Shown: positions 42,823-53,906, counted from the stretch's first letter. The stretch: DNA of 64,000 nt from an uncultured Desulfobacteraceae bacterium (GCA_903953895.1 CAJBLH010000027.1:1-64000), one strand, 5' to 3'. Notes: generated by a model from the sequence alone, not told the origin. A program made the numbers and translations.

Positions 42823-44907
42823 CTATTCTTTGTCAATGTGTAACTGGTTGGACAGCAATTCCCCCAGGCCGGATGCGCGGTGCGTCCGCCGCTGAACGGC
42901 CTGTTCCAGAACCGCCATGGACGGGCAGACCAGTGTGAACCAGTTGCGGGCCCGCGTGATGCCGGTATAGACCAGCTCCCGTGTCAGAACCGGATTCATG
43001 GCATCCGGCAGCACCATGGCCGTGTGCGCGAATTCAGAACCCTGGGATTTGTGAACGGTCATGGCATAGACCGTTTCCACATTCGAAAGGCGGGACGGCA
43101 GCACTTTTTTCAGTGTGTTATCCGGCATCAGAAACACCACCCGCATGAGTTTTTGAGCTGAACCCATACCTGCGGCAACCGGCAAGACGATACCGACATC
43201 GCCATTCATCAACCCGAGACTGTAGTCATTTCGGGTAACCATCACGGGCCGGCCCGCATACCATCCCTCCGTAGCCCGAATGAGCCCTGCCCGGTAGAGA
43301 TTCGCTGCGGTTTTTTCGTTCAGACCTTCAACCCCCCACCGGCCTTTGCGGACGGCGGCAATCAGTTGAAACCCGCCGAATGCTTCCAACACGCTCCGCA
43401 GCCAGTCATCCTCGGCCCGGGGATCCTGTGGCGAACCAGACCCTGCGATTTCCAGATACGCCCGATACCCGACCGGTGTCTTCGATGCCGCAACACGCGA
43501 AAATCCCGAGGGATCGCCATCCAGCACCAGACGCATAAAATTGGTATCATTTAGGGTCTGAATGTTCAGCCGGGCGATATCACCGAAACCCCGATTCCAG
43601 ACGGCGGCCACTGCTTCAGTTTCTCCGGCGTTGACAGCTCTGGCCAGCTCGCCGATGCCGCTGTCTGATCCGAAACGGTGGCTTGTCCGCAAAACAACGA
43701 TCTGTTGATCCAGTTTCGTGCCGTTTCCCGCATGAGCGGTTAGGTCACATCCCGTGTGTTTTCGTAGCCATGCAAGGGTCGAAGGCAAATAGCGGGCTTT
43801 TTCGGCCTGCGCACAGATATCTCCCAGCACAGACCCGGCTTCGACCGACGCCAGTTGATCCTTGTCTCCCAGCAGCACCAGCCGGGCATTTGGTGGCAGG
43901 GCCTCCAGGAGTGAGGCCATCATCTCCAGATCGATCATCGAGGCTTCATCCACGACAACCAGATCGACATGCAGGGGATTTGCTGAATTGTGGACAAACC
44001 GCCGGGAATCCGGCCGACTGCCCAGCAAGCGATGCAGGGTGGTGGTTTTTATGGGCAGTCTGGTTTGCATCTCAGGCGGTAGCTCCGTTGTTGCCTTGCC
44101 GATGGATTCGGTCAGCCTTGCGGCCGCTTTTCCCGTGGGCGCAGCCAGACAAATCCGAAGGGGTCTGCCCTGCTCCAGAGCCAGCGACTGAAGAAGCGCC
44201 AGCAGTCGAATCACGGTGGTGGTTTTACCGGTTCCGGGACCCCCGGAAATCACGGTAAAGGCGCTGTTTGCTGCAATGGCCGCTCCGATACTCTGCCAGT
44301 GGATGCTGATTCCGGCCTTTTCATCAGGACTTCGAATCGATTGAAACAGCGCATCCAGCCTGTCTTTCAAATTGTCGGGCGGATAATCGCACAGACTGCC
44401 GGACAGACTGCTCGGGGAACAAACCGGATTGTCAATCCGATGTAAAATTCCCTGAGCCACCTGCTGCATATATTGCCAATACCGCCGCAGATACACCCGA
44501 CCCGAAGACAGCAGCAACGGCGCGTTGCTCTGCAGCGGCGCACCTATGTGCTGGCCCTGAACGTCCACCGGGCCCGAACACATCACCAGCGATGACGCCG
44601 TCAAACATTTTTCCCACAATTCCCGGGTCATGCCGGACAAGAACGCCAGGGGGTTATCTGTCGGCGGTTCCTCCCCTTCGGGCGGCAGCGACAGGACCCC
44701 AACCGGATCATCCTGCACAGCCTGAAGATCCAGACAAATATGCCCGCGTCCCAACTGGTGACTGGTCAGAGCCGCAGCCAGCAGCACTTCAGCAGATGCA
44801 TCCGACGCCTCGCTCATCAGAAAGCGGACAAACGCAAGGTCCAGAGTCCGAATCCATCCCAGTTTCACCCAGTCTTTCAGCTTGCAAATCAGTTCATCGG
44901 TCTGCAT
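42823..44907 (-). CDS. recD: Exodeoxyribonuclease V subunit alpha (RecD helicase)
   Basis: The 5'-3' SF1B helicase of RecBCD, about 694 residues. Walker A is VISGGPGTGKTTTVIRLL near residue 220, Walker B VVVDEASMIDLEM, and late motifs VYAMTVHKSQGSEF and YTGITRARNWF. The N-terminal region binds RecB/RecC. I start at ATG 44907, preceded by GGAGATTCGCC, rather than the longer frame. It overlaps recB by 14 bases and closes the recC-recB-recD operon. Confidence 0.95.
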   Translation of the reverse strand: MQTDELICKLKDWVKLGWIRTLDLAFVRFLMSEASDASAEVLLAAALTSHQLGRGHICLDLQAVQDDPVGVLSLPPEGEEPPTDNPLAFLSGMTRELWEKCLTASSLVMCSGPVDVQGQHIGAPLQSNAPLLLSSGRVYLRRYWQYMQQVAQGILHRIDNPVCSPSSLSGSLCDYPPDNLKDRLDALFQSIRSPDEKAGISIHWQSIGAAIAANSAFTVISGGPGTGKTTTVIRLLALLQSLALEQGRPLRICLAAPTGKAAARLTESIGKATTELPPEMQTRLPIKTTTLHRLLGSRPDSRRFVHNSANPLHVDLVVVDEASMIDLEMMASLLEALPPNARLVLLGDKDQLASVEAGSVLGDICAQAEKARYLPSTLAWLRKHTGCDLTAHAGNGTKLDQQIVVLRTSHRFGSDSGIGELARAVNAGETEAVAAVWNRGFGDIARLNIQTLNDTNFMRLVLDGDPSGFSRVAASKTPVGYRAYLEIAGSGSPQDPRAEDDWLRSVLEAFGGFQLIAAVRKGRWGVEGLNEKTAANLYRAGLIRATEGWYAGRPVMVTRNDYSLGLMNGDVGIVLPVAAGMGSAQKLMRVVFLMPDNTLKKVLPSRLSNVETVYAMTVHKSQGSEFAHTAMVLPDAMNPVLTRELVYTGITRARNWFTLVCPSMAVLEQAVQRRTHRASGLGELLSNQLHIDKE

Positions 44908-47900
44908 GGCGAATCTCCTTGCCGGCAAAAGCCATATCGAGGGTTTCAATCAAGGTTTGCGACGGCCTGTCCAGAAAGACGCCATGACCCTGGTCGTCAA
45001 CTCCCCGAAGGAAAAGGTAAACGGCGCCGCCCACATGTTTTTCGTAATCGTAGTCCGGCAGTCTGAGTTTTAATAACCGGTGAAGGGCCAGGGTATAGAT
45101 CACATATTGAAGATCGTAGCGATGTTCCAGAATGGCTTTTTCCATGGCCTTGGTTTCGTAAGCGGCTTCGCTGTCTCCCAGATGGTTGGATTTGTAATCG
45201 AGAACATAATAGCGGTTCCGATAACAGAAAACCAGGTCGATAAAGCCGTTGAGCATCCCGTTGACCGAAGTGTCCAGGAGTCGGGGACGGGGTGTTGCGG
45301 GCAAAATGGCGGCGGTTACCGCATCATCGAGTTCCCGGGCGCCAACCCCATGGCCGGCGAACCAGAACTCCATCTCCGACCGGCAGTCTTCCTGCGAAAG
45401 CCCGGCCAGGGTCATTTCACCGAAATCTTTCGGCAACCGGATCGGAGTTTGAATGAGTTTTTCAAGCCAGCTTGTCAGGATCTCATCCCAGTCTGCCCAG
45501 TCCCGCCGTCGGCACAGATCGCTGATCCTGCCAAAAATATCTTTCCGACGAGACGCCAGCCCCGCAAACCCTTCATTGGCAGCCCATTCCAGAATGTCAT
45601 GCAGAAAACTTCCAGGCTCCGGACCCCGGGGAAATCCGTGAATGGATCGGGCAGTATCGACTGCCGGCGATGGCCCGACAGTTTCGGATATCGCTTCCAG
45701 CAGATGATCTTCTTTGGCCGAATTCGGCGAAAGGGAAACAGGAAGGAGCGGCAGAGCGGCAGAGGGGAAGGGTTCGATTCCGGCGCCTGCCGCAGCATCG
45801 GGTTTCGCCATGTGTGCGCCAGCCACCATTTTGGAATAACTGGCAATCCACCAGTCACTGGGAATTTTGCCGGAAAATATCAATGCCGGCCCCAATGCCG
45901 GTGATTCCGTCCTTGGCACATACAACATGCTACGGGGTTCAGGCAACGGATCGATTTCAATGTGCCGGCAATTTCCTTTCAGCACAGCAAGCTTTTCAGC
46001 CAATCGATCCGGTGCAATCGGTACTCCGGCCGAAAGCAGGTAGCCCAGAGCGGACAGTTCCAGGCGGCTGTCTCTCCCCATGACACCTATTCCCAGCCAA
46101 CAGGCATGTTTTGCACGGGTCATGGCCACATAAAGCATGCGCAAATCTTCCGCCAGCCGCTCCCTGTCCGCAGCGGCCAGCTCTTCATCCCCCGGATTCC
46201 TCACCAGCCGCCGATCACCGTTTTCATCGTGGATTTTTACCACCGGGTTCCTCTCGGCTGTCACTTTACGAAGACTGCAAATAAACGGCAAAAACACGAG
46301 CGGATATTCCAGCCCCTTGGATTTATGGATCGTAATCACCCGAATCAGTTCTTCATCACTTTCCAGACGCAGGATCTGATCCTCGACGCCTGGCTCCGGC
46401 TGTTCGAGCTGTTCCGCCAACCACCGAATCAGCGCCTGTTCCCCTTGAAGTCCTGCCGACGCCGCCTGAAGCATTTCTGATAGATGCAGCAAATTGGTCA
46501 ACGTTCTTTCGCCGCCGGGAACATTCAGCAGACGGGAGGGAACCCCGAATTCCTGAAACAACAGGCGCAGCATGGGCAGCACCCCCTGGTTCCGCCAGAG
46601 TACCCGATATTTTCGAAACCGGTCAATCTCGGCCTCCCAGGCCAGTTCGTCTTGAACCAGCCGATCCAGCGTGTTGAAGGACAGGGCCAAAACGTCAGTG
46701 GCCAATGCCGGTCTCATAAGGCTTTCCTGCTCGGGTTCCGCACAGGCCCGCAGCAGATAAAACAGGGAGTTGGCCTCGGGCGTGTCAAACACGGAATCCT
46801 TGTCGGAGAGATACACGCTGCGCACCTGGCGCTTGTACAGCGCCTGACGCACCGCACGGGCTTCGCTGCCGTTTCGTACCAAAATGGCGATATCCGCCGG
46901 GCGCAGGGGGTAAAAATCGCCGTCCAAGGTCTCGAATCCAGTCCGTTCAGGCTTCGATTCCGCCAGATTGAGCCAAAAAACGATTTCAGAGGCAGTGGAT
47001 TCGGCCATCCGGTTGATATAGCCGTCATCACCGGACTTATTTATCGGGGACTCCTGTTGAATCCGCCAGAACGTCATGGCCGCCTGCGGCTTGCCATCAA
47101 TCCGGAGCCGATCCTTACGGCCCTCTGCCGCGACTTCCACATACGGAATGCGATCCTGAAACAAAAACGCTCCGTCCGGATGCCCGGCACCGACCCCGAA
47201 CACCTGGTTGACAGCCATGACAAGCCCTTCCGTGGAGCGAAAATTTTTTCCCAGCGTATACGGCGTTCCGTCGGCATCCCCACGCGCAGTTAGATAGGTA
47301 TGGATATCCGCACCACGAAAGGCGTAAATCGACTGTTTGGGATCGCCGATCATCAATAAGGTACAAGGTACTCCCTCTTTATGATAAATTGTTCTGAAAA
47401 TGGCATACTGAATCGGATCGGTATCCTGAAATTCATCGATCATCGCCACCGGAAACTGATCGCGGATGATCCGGGCCAGTTGTCCGTTTTCCGAGTTGTT
47501 CAGGGCGCGGTGGAGGCGGATTAAAAGATCGTCGAAATCCATCTGAGATGTGCGGTCTTTTGCCTGTTGAATGCGCAGGCCGATGTCCGCGGCTGCATCG
47601 TCAAAGAGCGCCGTCTCGATATGGAGTGCTGCCAGTGTTTCATTCAGCCGTTCCATGGCATCGTATGCCGGGTGCTGCGGGGCGGATTTGTTTTTGTTTA
47701 CACCCGCCGCCAGACCGGAGCTGGACAATTTTTCCCGCGTTTTTTCATCGGGCAGTGGACCGTTTTCATGGATCCAGACGCGCATCGCTTCCTGCCATTT
47801 GGCCAGAGAATCGTTTTGGTATTTTTTGCCGCTCAGACGCTTATCGGCCTGGGCGTTTCGCACCTGTTCGATTGCGCGGTCAAAATCCGAAGCCCACGCC

Positions 47901-48577
47901 TGCCGGGCTGCATCCATCGCCTGAAGGCGTTTTCCGATCTGAACCACCGGGTCAATCGGATCGCTCAAGGGCTCCTTGATCAAGGGTTCGATATTTTTCA
48001 GCAACACCTGGGGTGTGGAACAGATGGACAGCAGCTCGGATACGATTTCTTTGGGTTGAGGATAAAAACGGCTGCGCCAGTAGTCATAGACGGCTTCTTC
48101 CAACAGCTCCCGGTTGCGGGGGGTCAGGTCCAGATCAAAGAGGCCGCCGCTGTCGAATGCGTGCTGACGGATCATCTGCCGACACCAGGCATGAATGGTG
48201 TAAATCGCGGACTCATCCATCCATTGCGCCGCATGATCCAGGCGTTGGGCGCAACCCAGCCATAGGTCGGCATCGTAAGAACTTCTCAGGGCATGCAGAT
48301 AGTCATCCCCCCTGCCCTCTCCACGGAAAAAAGCCGCAGCCTCGGTCAGGCGGTTGCGTATCCGGTCCCGCAATTCCTCTGTAGCGGCATTGGTGAAGGT
48401 AACGACCAGAATTTCCGGAGGCGTCAATGCCCGAAAAAAGCCGCTTTCACCGCCATGTCCCAGTATCAGCCTGAGATAAAGGGCCGCGATCGTGTAGGTC
48501 TTGCCGGTACCTGCACTGGCTTCGATCAGACGAACGCCGTGCAGGGGAAATGTCAGCGGATCCAGTACATTGACCAT
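44894..48577 (-). CDS. recB: Exodeoxyribonuclease V subunit beta (RecB)
   Basis: A 1227-residue 3'-5' helicase-nuclease. The helicase part has Walker A IEASAGTGKTYTIAALYL near residue 20, DFDDLLIRLHRAL, Walker B VAMIDEFQDTDPIQY, ADIHTYL and VITIHKSKGLEYPLVF. The C-terminal nuclease domain has LDYKSNHLG with the catalytic Asp/Lys and GFIDLVF upstream. It processes DNA double-strand ends for RecA loading. The start has GAGGAG six bases upstream. It lies 64 bases after recC. Confidence 0.96.
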   Translation of the reverse strand: MVNVLDPLTFPLHGVRLIEASAGTGKTYTIAALYLRLILGHGGESGFFRALTPPEILVVTFTNAATEELRDRIRNRLTEAAAFFRGEGRGDDYLHALRSSYDADLWLGCAQRLDHAAQWMDESAIYTIHAWCRQMIRQHAFDSGGLFDLDLTPRNRELLEEAVYDYWRSRFYPQPKEIVSELLSICSTPQVLLKNIEPLIKEPLSDPIDPVVQIGKRLQAMDAARQAWASDFDRAIEQVRNAQADKRLSGKKYQNDSLAKWQEAMRVWIHENGPLPDEKTREKLSSSGLAAGVNKNKSAPQHPAYDAMERLNETLAALHIETALFDDAAADIGLRIQQAKDRTSQMDFDDLLIRLHRALNNSENGQLARIIRDQFPVAMIDEFQDTDPIQYAIFRTIYHKEGVPCTLLMIGDPKQSIYAFRGADIHTYLTARGDADGTPYTLGKNFRSTEGLVMAVNQVFGVGAGHPDGAFLFQDRIPYVEVAAEGRKDRLRIDGKPQAAMTFWRIQQESPINKSGDDGYINRMAESTASEIVFWLNLAESKPERTGFETLDGDFYPLRPADIAILVRNGSEARAVRQALYKRQVRSVYLSDKDSVFDTPEANSLFYLLRACAEPEQESLMRPALATDVLALSFNTLDRLVQDELAWEAEIDRFRKYRVLWRNQGVLPMLRLLFQEFGVPSRLLNVPGGERTLTNLLHLSEMLQAASAGLQGEQALIRWLAEQLEQPEPGVEDQILRLESDEELIRVITIHKSKGLEYPLVFLPFICSLRKVTAERNPVVKIHDENGDRRLVRNPGDEELAAADRERLAEDLRMLYVAMTRAKHACWLGIGVMGRDSRLELSALGYLLSAGVPIAPDRLAEKLAVLKGNCRHIEIDPLPEPRSMLYVPRTESPALGPALIFSGKIPSDWWIASYSKMVAGAHMAKPDAAAGAGIEPFPSAALPLLPVSLSPNSAKEDHLLEAISETVGPSPAVDTARSIHGFPRGPEPGSFLHDILEWAANEGFAGLASRRKDIFGRISDLCRRRDWADWDEILTSWLEKLIQTPIRLPKDFGEMTLAGLSQEDCRSEMEFWFAGHGVGARELDDAVTAAILPATPRPRLLDTSVNGMLNGFIDLVFCYRNRYYVLDYKSNHLGDSEAAYETKAMEKAILEHRYDLQYVIYTLALHRLLKLRLPDYDYEKHVGGAVYLFLRGVDDQGHGVFLDRPSQTLIETLDMAFAGKEIRHADR

Positions 48578-48641
48578 GCGTATCTCCTCATTCCAATTTG
48601 CGTAATTTAAACATCATTTTGGTATTGAATGCAAATTGGCG

Positions 48642-51600
48642 TCATTCTGTAAAATTTATGATTCGAACGGTCTGGAGCAGTGGTGAGTACAAGGATTGCG
48701 CCAACTGGTGAAACGGATGGCCGGATGCCTGCCAGATAGTGTTAAAATCGGGATAGGATCGCATCAGATAACGGCTGTAGCCCAGCTCTCCCAAAGAATT
48801 GTAACCATCCCCTTCATACACCTTGCGGGCCGCAGCCATCGCTTTGTTCAGTTTCGCACCCGAATCGATCTTCGAATCATCGGAATTCATCACCGACAAA
48901 AACGCCAGAGCGGTTTTGGCCGTGACTGGCAGGGGATGGGTCAACCCCGATTTCCAGCACATCACAACCTCATCCAGCCATTTTTCAGCACAAACCTGAT
49001 CCAGAGGCGGCATTTGCACCACAGCATCCGGCGCCGCCAGATAGCTGGTCACAGAAATTCCCTGTGCGCACCCGACCAGATGTTTGACCCATGAACCGAT
49101 TGCACTGGTCAATCGCAAAATTTTACCATTATCCCCCAGGATATTGCCGCCATAAAACTCCCAGCGGGCATACGTTTCAGTCCCCCCCGAATCGGCCTGC
49201 CGCAGCCCATCCATCCAGTCTTCCAGAAACACATCCGACGATAAGGATGCCCCTTTTAGAAGAATTTCCCTGGCTGCCGCCGCAACCGGCCACAGACGGA
49301 TCAGTTTGTGGTGATGGTCAAGCATTCGCAGTACCCGCTCGATCAGATCAGCAGCAGCCAGTTCGCCGAAACCTTTCAGCGGCAGCACGCCGGTGCGGCG
49401 AAGGCGAGCCGATTCTTCATGAACTGCATCGCAGGACTTCTCGGGTCCGGCGGCCAGTCCCGCAGACAGCAGCCGGGCTCCGAGGCTGAAAGGCGCCAGC
49501 CGATCCAGAGCAAAAGGTTCGTGATCTTCAGCCGTGGCCTGGATGTCATCGAAATAGACTTTCAGCCGCCGGTTAAAAAAATAGTGAACCGGATGCTTCA
49601 GAAATCGAATCAGATCGTTCATCTGTATGGCGGCGTCAATCGGATACGCCGAAAGAACCGGCGGCGGAACCTCCAGGGCCGTACCTGGCTGTAAATTCAG
49701 AATATCGCGCCATTCATGGGCATAAGTTAACAGGGTCGGGTTCCGATCCGGCAGAAAATACGCTCTGCTGAACGGCTGAAGCGGATGCTGACAGGTCAAA
49801 TGATTCAGAAACGCCGCGCACTGATCCTGATCCGTGGTATCCGAGCCTGCCGAAGTGTCGTTCAACCGCCAGCCGGCTGCCAGATAGTCGCGCAGTTGAC
49901 CGACCAGTACCGAAGGCATCTGCTCGCTGTTGTCCTGGATATTGCGACCGATGTAGGAAATATAGAGTTTTTCCCGGGCCGACAAAAGCGCTTCGAGAAA
50001 CAGATAGCGGTCATCTTCCCGGCGGGAACGGTCTCCGGGCCGATAGGCGCCCTTGGCCGCCATCAAATCGAAATCCAGAGGGGGGCGGCTTCGTGGATAC
50101 TTTCCATCGTTCATGCCGAGCAGACAGACCACTTTGAAAGGAATAGCCCGCATGGGCATCAGGGTGCAGAAATTGACTTTACCGGCCAGAAAACGCTGAG
50201 ACAAGGAGGATTCCTGAATGGCGCTCAGAAAGGCTTCGCGCACCACCGTCAGCGGCAGCGATTCTGTCAGCCCGGCGTCTATACAGGCATTCAGCCATTT
50301 TTCCAGCTCCGATTCCATGCGGCTCTGGACCAGTTGTTCCGCGCTGTCGGTTGGCTGAAAGCAATCATTTGAGAGATCCCGAATACGCGTAAACCACGTT
50401 TGCGCATCGGTCGGCTGATTCAACACATGGCAGTACCGTTCCAGTGTTTCCAGCAGGGTCGCCAGCGGGCCCACCAGCGCGGCTTCCAGGCCGCCCACTT
50501 CATCATACGGCTCGATCCCCCGCCAGGGCCGGCCCGCACCCGACGCATAGCCCAGGAGCATGCGTCGAAGGCCGAACAACCATGTGTTTTGTTCCAGGCC
50601 CGCAGGAAGTTCAAACCCTGTGCGATGTTCAGCATTCAAACCCCAGCGGATTCCGGCATCTTCAATCCACTGCCGAAGTTTCGGCAGGTCTGTTTCCGCC
50701 AGATCAAACCGGTTACGGAAAGCGGGAACATCAAGAAGATCGATCACATCGCTGACCGCCATGCGCGATTCCGGCAGATGAAGCAGCTTGTCGAGCGCCT
50801 CTCGCATGGGAACGCCAGCACGCTCCGGACTGTCGGCCACCGTAAAGGGAATATACCGTTGATCCTGCTGCCGGATGTTGCCGAACACGGCCTCGATGTG
50901 GGGTGCATAGGCATCGATATCCGGAGTCATCACAATGACATCCCGGGGGTGAAGGCCCGGAATCTCGGCAAAACAGGCCAAGAGCTGGTCGTGCAGGATT
51001 TCCACTTCACGCTGTGGGCTGTGGGCCAGATGAAATTGGATCGACCCATCGTCGATATCGATGCACGGCCTGTCTTGCAACGTGGACGGCAGGGAGCGCA
51101 GATCCAGTACAGCCTGCTGAACTTGCTTCAGCAGACCGGCAGCAGACCCTTGTGGAGCGACATCTCGAAAGAGATCGATTTCAGCAAAATTCTCCCGATA
51201 AGTCTCCGGCCGGTCATAGCTGGCAAGCAGCCCCATATAATCGCGTCCCTGCTTGCCCCAGGCCGCCAGAAGCGGGTTGACATGCTGGTGCAGCAGTTCC
51301 GGACTCGGATATTCGGGCATGTGGGGCTTGCGCGGTTGTCTGGCGCTCTCGATTCGCAGCAGTTCCCTGTCTTCGATGATATCCGCCCAGTGATACCGGC
51401 AGGGATTGTGAATGCATACCATCACCTGGCTGAGGCGGGATACGGCGTGAAGTACGTCCAGCGTCTGTTGCGGCAGCGAGCAGATGCCAAAGACGATCAC
51501 CCGGCGCGGCAGACCAGCCGGTCTTTTGTCCAGGTTTTGCACCGCTTTCAGAAACCGGCGATGCAGGCTGGATCGACTTTTTCCTCGCAGGTTCGGTGAC

Positions 51601-52208
51601 ATGCGCTGATCGATGCTTCGCCAGAGTTCGGCCTGCCACATCTGACTATCCGGCATTTCAGTCGGCGCACCCAGGGCATTTCGCAGCCGGTCAACGCCGT
51701 TTTCCCAGTCTTCCAGCCAGTCGGCCCGGTAAACCTGGTACTGATCGAAAATATCCGCAAGGCGGCAGGCCAGTTGATACCGCTTGCGCAGGTTCCGGTC
51801 GATGTCAAGATATCGGGCCAGCGGCTGAAAACAATCCTTTTTCATGAGATCCGGCAGCATTTCAAGCAACCGCCAGATCAACCGATCTTTTTCAAACGGC
51901 GACTCCCTGGGGATTGCCTCCGGCCCCAGGACCACTCGATAGGCGCTCCACAAAAATCGGGCGGGCATCTGCATCTGCATGGCGGCGGCGATGCCGCACC
52001 CATCGTCATCCGCCAGCCCAAGTTTGAGCCACTGGGCCATGCCGTTGCTCTGAATCAGAAACAACTCGTTTTCCAGCGGCTTCAGCGGCCGGCGTCTGAT
52101 CCACGCCACCGCCACCTGCCGCAGGTCTTCGAGATGATTGGCATGAATTATCGACAGACCGGGAACGATGATCAAGTCGGCTTCGCAATGATCTTTCGGT
52201 ATATCCAA
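48642..52208 (-). CDS. recC: Exodeoxyribonuclease V subunit gamma (RecC)
   Basis: A 1188-residue RecC. The N-terminal inactive helicase fold has LSIIHANHLEDLRQVAVAWI and LFLIQSNGMAQWLKLGLAD, and RVIVFGICSLPQQTLDVLHA follows. VCLLGMNDGKYPRS and EDDRYLFLEALLSAREKLYISYIGR are conserved later blocks. RecC recognises Chi and splits the duplex. The start is set at TTG 52208, six bases after CAGGAG; the open frame extends to 52229 through another TTG. No ATG lies near. A 149-base gap separates it from divergent lysS. Confidence 0.93.
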   Translation of the reverse strand: MDIPKDHCEADLIIVPGLSIIHANHLEDLRQVAVAWIRRRPLKPLENELFLIQSNGMAQWLKLGLADDDGCGIAAAMQMQMPARFLWSAYRVVLGPEAIPRESPFEKDRLIWRLLEMLPDLMKKDCFQPLARYLDIDRNLRKRYQLACRLADIFDQYQVYRADWLEDWENGVDRLRNALGAPTEMPDSQMWQAELWRSIDQRMSPNLRGKSRSSLHRRFLKAVQNLDKRPAGLPRRVIVFGICSLPQQTLDVLHAVSRLSQVMVCIHNPCRYHWADIIEDRELLRIESARQPRKPHMPEYPSPELLHQHVNPLLAAWGKQGRDYMGLLASYDRPETYRENFAEIDLFRDVAPQGSAAGLLKQVQQAVLDLRSLPSTLQDRPCIDIDDGSIQFHLAHSPQREVEILHDQLLACFAEIPGLHPRDVIVMTPDIDAYAPHIEAVFGNIRQQDQRYIPFTVADSPERAGVPMREALDKLLHLPESRMAVSDVIDLLDVPAFRNRFDLAETDLPKLRQWIEDAGIRWGLNAEHRTGFELPAGLEQNTWLFGLRRMLLGYASGAGRPWRGIEPYDEVGGLEAALVGPLATLLETLERYCHVLNQPTDAQTWFTRIRDLSNDCFQPTDSAEQLVQSRMESELEKWLNACIDAGLTESLPLTVVREAFLSAIQESSLSQRFLAGKVNFCTLMPMRAIPFKVVCLLGMNDGKYPRSRPPLDFDLMAAKGAYRPGDRSRREDDRYLFLEALLSAREKLYISYIGRNIQDNSEQMPSVLVGQLRDYLAAGWRLNDTSAGSDTTDQDQCAAFLNHLTCQHPLQPFSRAYFLPDRNPTLLTYAHEWRDILNLQPGTALEVPPPVLSAYPIDAAIQMNDLIRFLKHPVHYFFNRRLKVYFDDIQATAEDHEPFALDRLAPFSLGARLLSAGLAAGPEKSCDAVHEESARLRRTGVLPLKGFGELAAADLIERVLRMLDHHHKLIRLWPVAAAAREILLKGASLSSDVFLEDWMDGLRQADSGGTETYARWEFYGGNILGDNGKILRLTSAIGSWVKHLVGCAQGISVTSYLAAPDAVVQMPPLDQVCAEKWLDEVVMCWKSGLTHPLPVTAKTALAFLSVMNSDDSKIDSGAKLNKAMAAARKVYEGDGYNSLGELGYSRYLMRSYPDFNTIWQASGHPFHQLAQSLYSPLLQTVRIINFTE

Positions 52209-52378
52209 GTCATTCTCCTGTAAAAACAAACTTCTTATAATTTGACAAAAATCAGGAAATAGGTTAGCTGTTGCCGATTAAATATCATCAGTTACAGGGA
52301 ATGCCGTTATCGATTCTGAAATTTCGCACCGGCCTTCACTCGCGTTTTAACCGGGTTCAGACAAAGAGATGATCAATC

Positions 52379-53884
52379 ATGGATATCGAAAAATCAAGTG
52401 ATATTATTGAAAAACGAAGAGAAAAACTATCAGAGCTGAAAGCCGGACATACTCAGCTTTTCCCAAATAACTTCAAGGTATTGCATACAATTCAGGATAT
52501 TTTGTCTCAAATCCGTAGCCACCCGGAATCCATCACCCCGGAAGCACCTGTTTTTGTGACGGCCGGACGGATGATGGCCATCAACCGGTTCGGAAAATCC
52601 ACATTTATCCGATTCCGGGATCGCACCGGACAGCTTCAGGCGTATATCAAAAAAGACGGCGTCGGAAACGATGCCTATGATCTGTTCAAACAACTCGATG
52701 TGGGCGATTTTGTGGGACTGACCGGAAGCATGTTCCAGACCAAGACGCAGGAGTGGACCCTTCTGGTCAACGACATCCGTCTGCTCTGCAAAGCCACAAG
52801 GCCCCTGCCCGAAAAATTTCACGGACTCAAAGATCCTGAAAAACGCTATCGCCAGCGCTACATCGATTTGATCATGAATGCCGACGTTCGCGACATTTTC
52901 ATCAAACGCAGCCGGATGATTCAAGCCATTCGCACATTTTTGCTGGAACGCGATTTTCTGGAAGTCGAAACCCCCATGATGCAGACCCTTGCCGGAGGTG
53001 CTGAAGCCACCCCGTTCGTCACCCATCACAATGCGCTGAACATCGATCTGTTTTTGCGGATTGCACCCGAGCTTTATCTAAAGCGCCTGGTTGTCGGCGG
53101 TTACGAGCGGGTTTTCGAGATCAATCGCAATTTTCGAAACGAAGGGGTATCCACCCGGCATAACCCGGAATTCACCATGCTGGAGTTTTATCAGGCATAT
53201 GCAACGTATGAAGATCTGATGGATCTAACCGAACGCATGTTTTGCGACATCACGGCGGCGGTTACCGGATCGACGCAGATCGTCTACCAGGGCCATGCCA
53301 TCGAGATGTCCGGGAAATGGAAACGCATGACCCTGGCGTCGGCGCTTTCTGAAATTGCAGGAATCGATCCGTCCCTGCTCAAAGACAGACAAGGGCTGCT
53401 TGATCTCGCCGCTTCCCGGGGAATTGCGATTGCGCATAAAAACCGCCTGGGAAAAATTGTCACCAAGCTTTTTGATACCCTGGTGGAACCCCATCTGATT
53501 CAACCCACTTTTATTACCGGCTATCCGGTTGAAGTGTCTCCGCTCTCCCGAAAGAGCGATCTCGACCCCGATATCACGGATCGTTTCGAACTCTTCATCG
53601 CAGGCTACGAAATCGCCAACGGCTTTTCCGAACTGAACGACCCGCAGGATCAGAAAGAACGGTTCCTGCAGCAGGTTGCCGACAGAGATGCCGGCGATCA
53701 GGAAGCCCATTGCATGGATAGCGATTACATCGAAGCACTGGAATTCGGACTTCCGCCCACAGCCGGCGAAGGCATCGGCATCGACCGGTTGGCCATGCTG
53801 TTGACAGACTCGGTTTCCATACGGGAGGTCATTCTTTTTCCGCATATGAAGCCCCAGACAAAGACCCCTGCCGAGTCCATTTAA
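52379..53884 (+). CDS. lysS: Lysyl-tRNA synthetase (class II)
   Basis: A 501-residue class II enzyme that charges tRNA-Lys. The N-terminal OB-fold anticodon domain (about residues 55-150) includes FVTAGRMMAINRFGKSTFI. Class II motif 1 is FLEVETPMMQTLAGGAEA, motif 2 FRNEGVSTRHNPEFTMLEF and motif 3 GIGIDRLAMLLT. FELFIAGYEIANGFSELNDP is typical of LysRS. Length is normal. It heads the lol-bam-lpx block, 22 bases before the LolC/E gene, so transcription may continue through. Confidence 0.97.
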   Translation: MDIEKSSDIIEKRREKLSELKAGHTQLFPNNFKVLHTIQDILSQIRSHPESITPEAPVFVTAGRMMAINRFGKSTFIRFRDRTGQLQAYIKKDGVGNDAYDLFKQLDVGDFVGLTGSMFQTKTQEWTLLVNDIRLLCKATRPLPEKFHGLKDPEKRYRQRYIDLIMNADVRDIFIKRSRMIQAIRTFLLERDFLEVETPMMQTLAGGAEATPFVTHHNALNIDLFLRIAPELYLKRLVVGGYERVFEINRNFRNEGVSTRHNPEFTMLEFYQAYATYEDLMDLTERMFCDITAAVTGSTQIVYQGHAIEMSGKWKRMTLASALSEIAGIDPSLLKDRQGLLDLAASRGIAIAHKNRLGKIVTKLFDTLVEPHLIQPTFITGYPVEVSPLSRKSDLDPDITDRFELFIAGYEIANGFSELNDPQDQKERFLQQVADRDAGDQEAHCMDSDYIEALEFGLPPTAGEGIGIDRLAMLLTDSVSIREVILFPHMKPQTKTPAESI

Positions 53885-53906
53885 CCCAGCAATGTGAAAT
53901 AAAACC

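Noticed and set aside
50400..51599. Long plus-strand frame of about 399 codons opposite recC
   Set aside because: recC is unambiguous on the minus strand; the open complement arises from codon bias.
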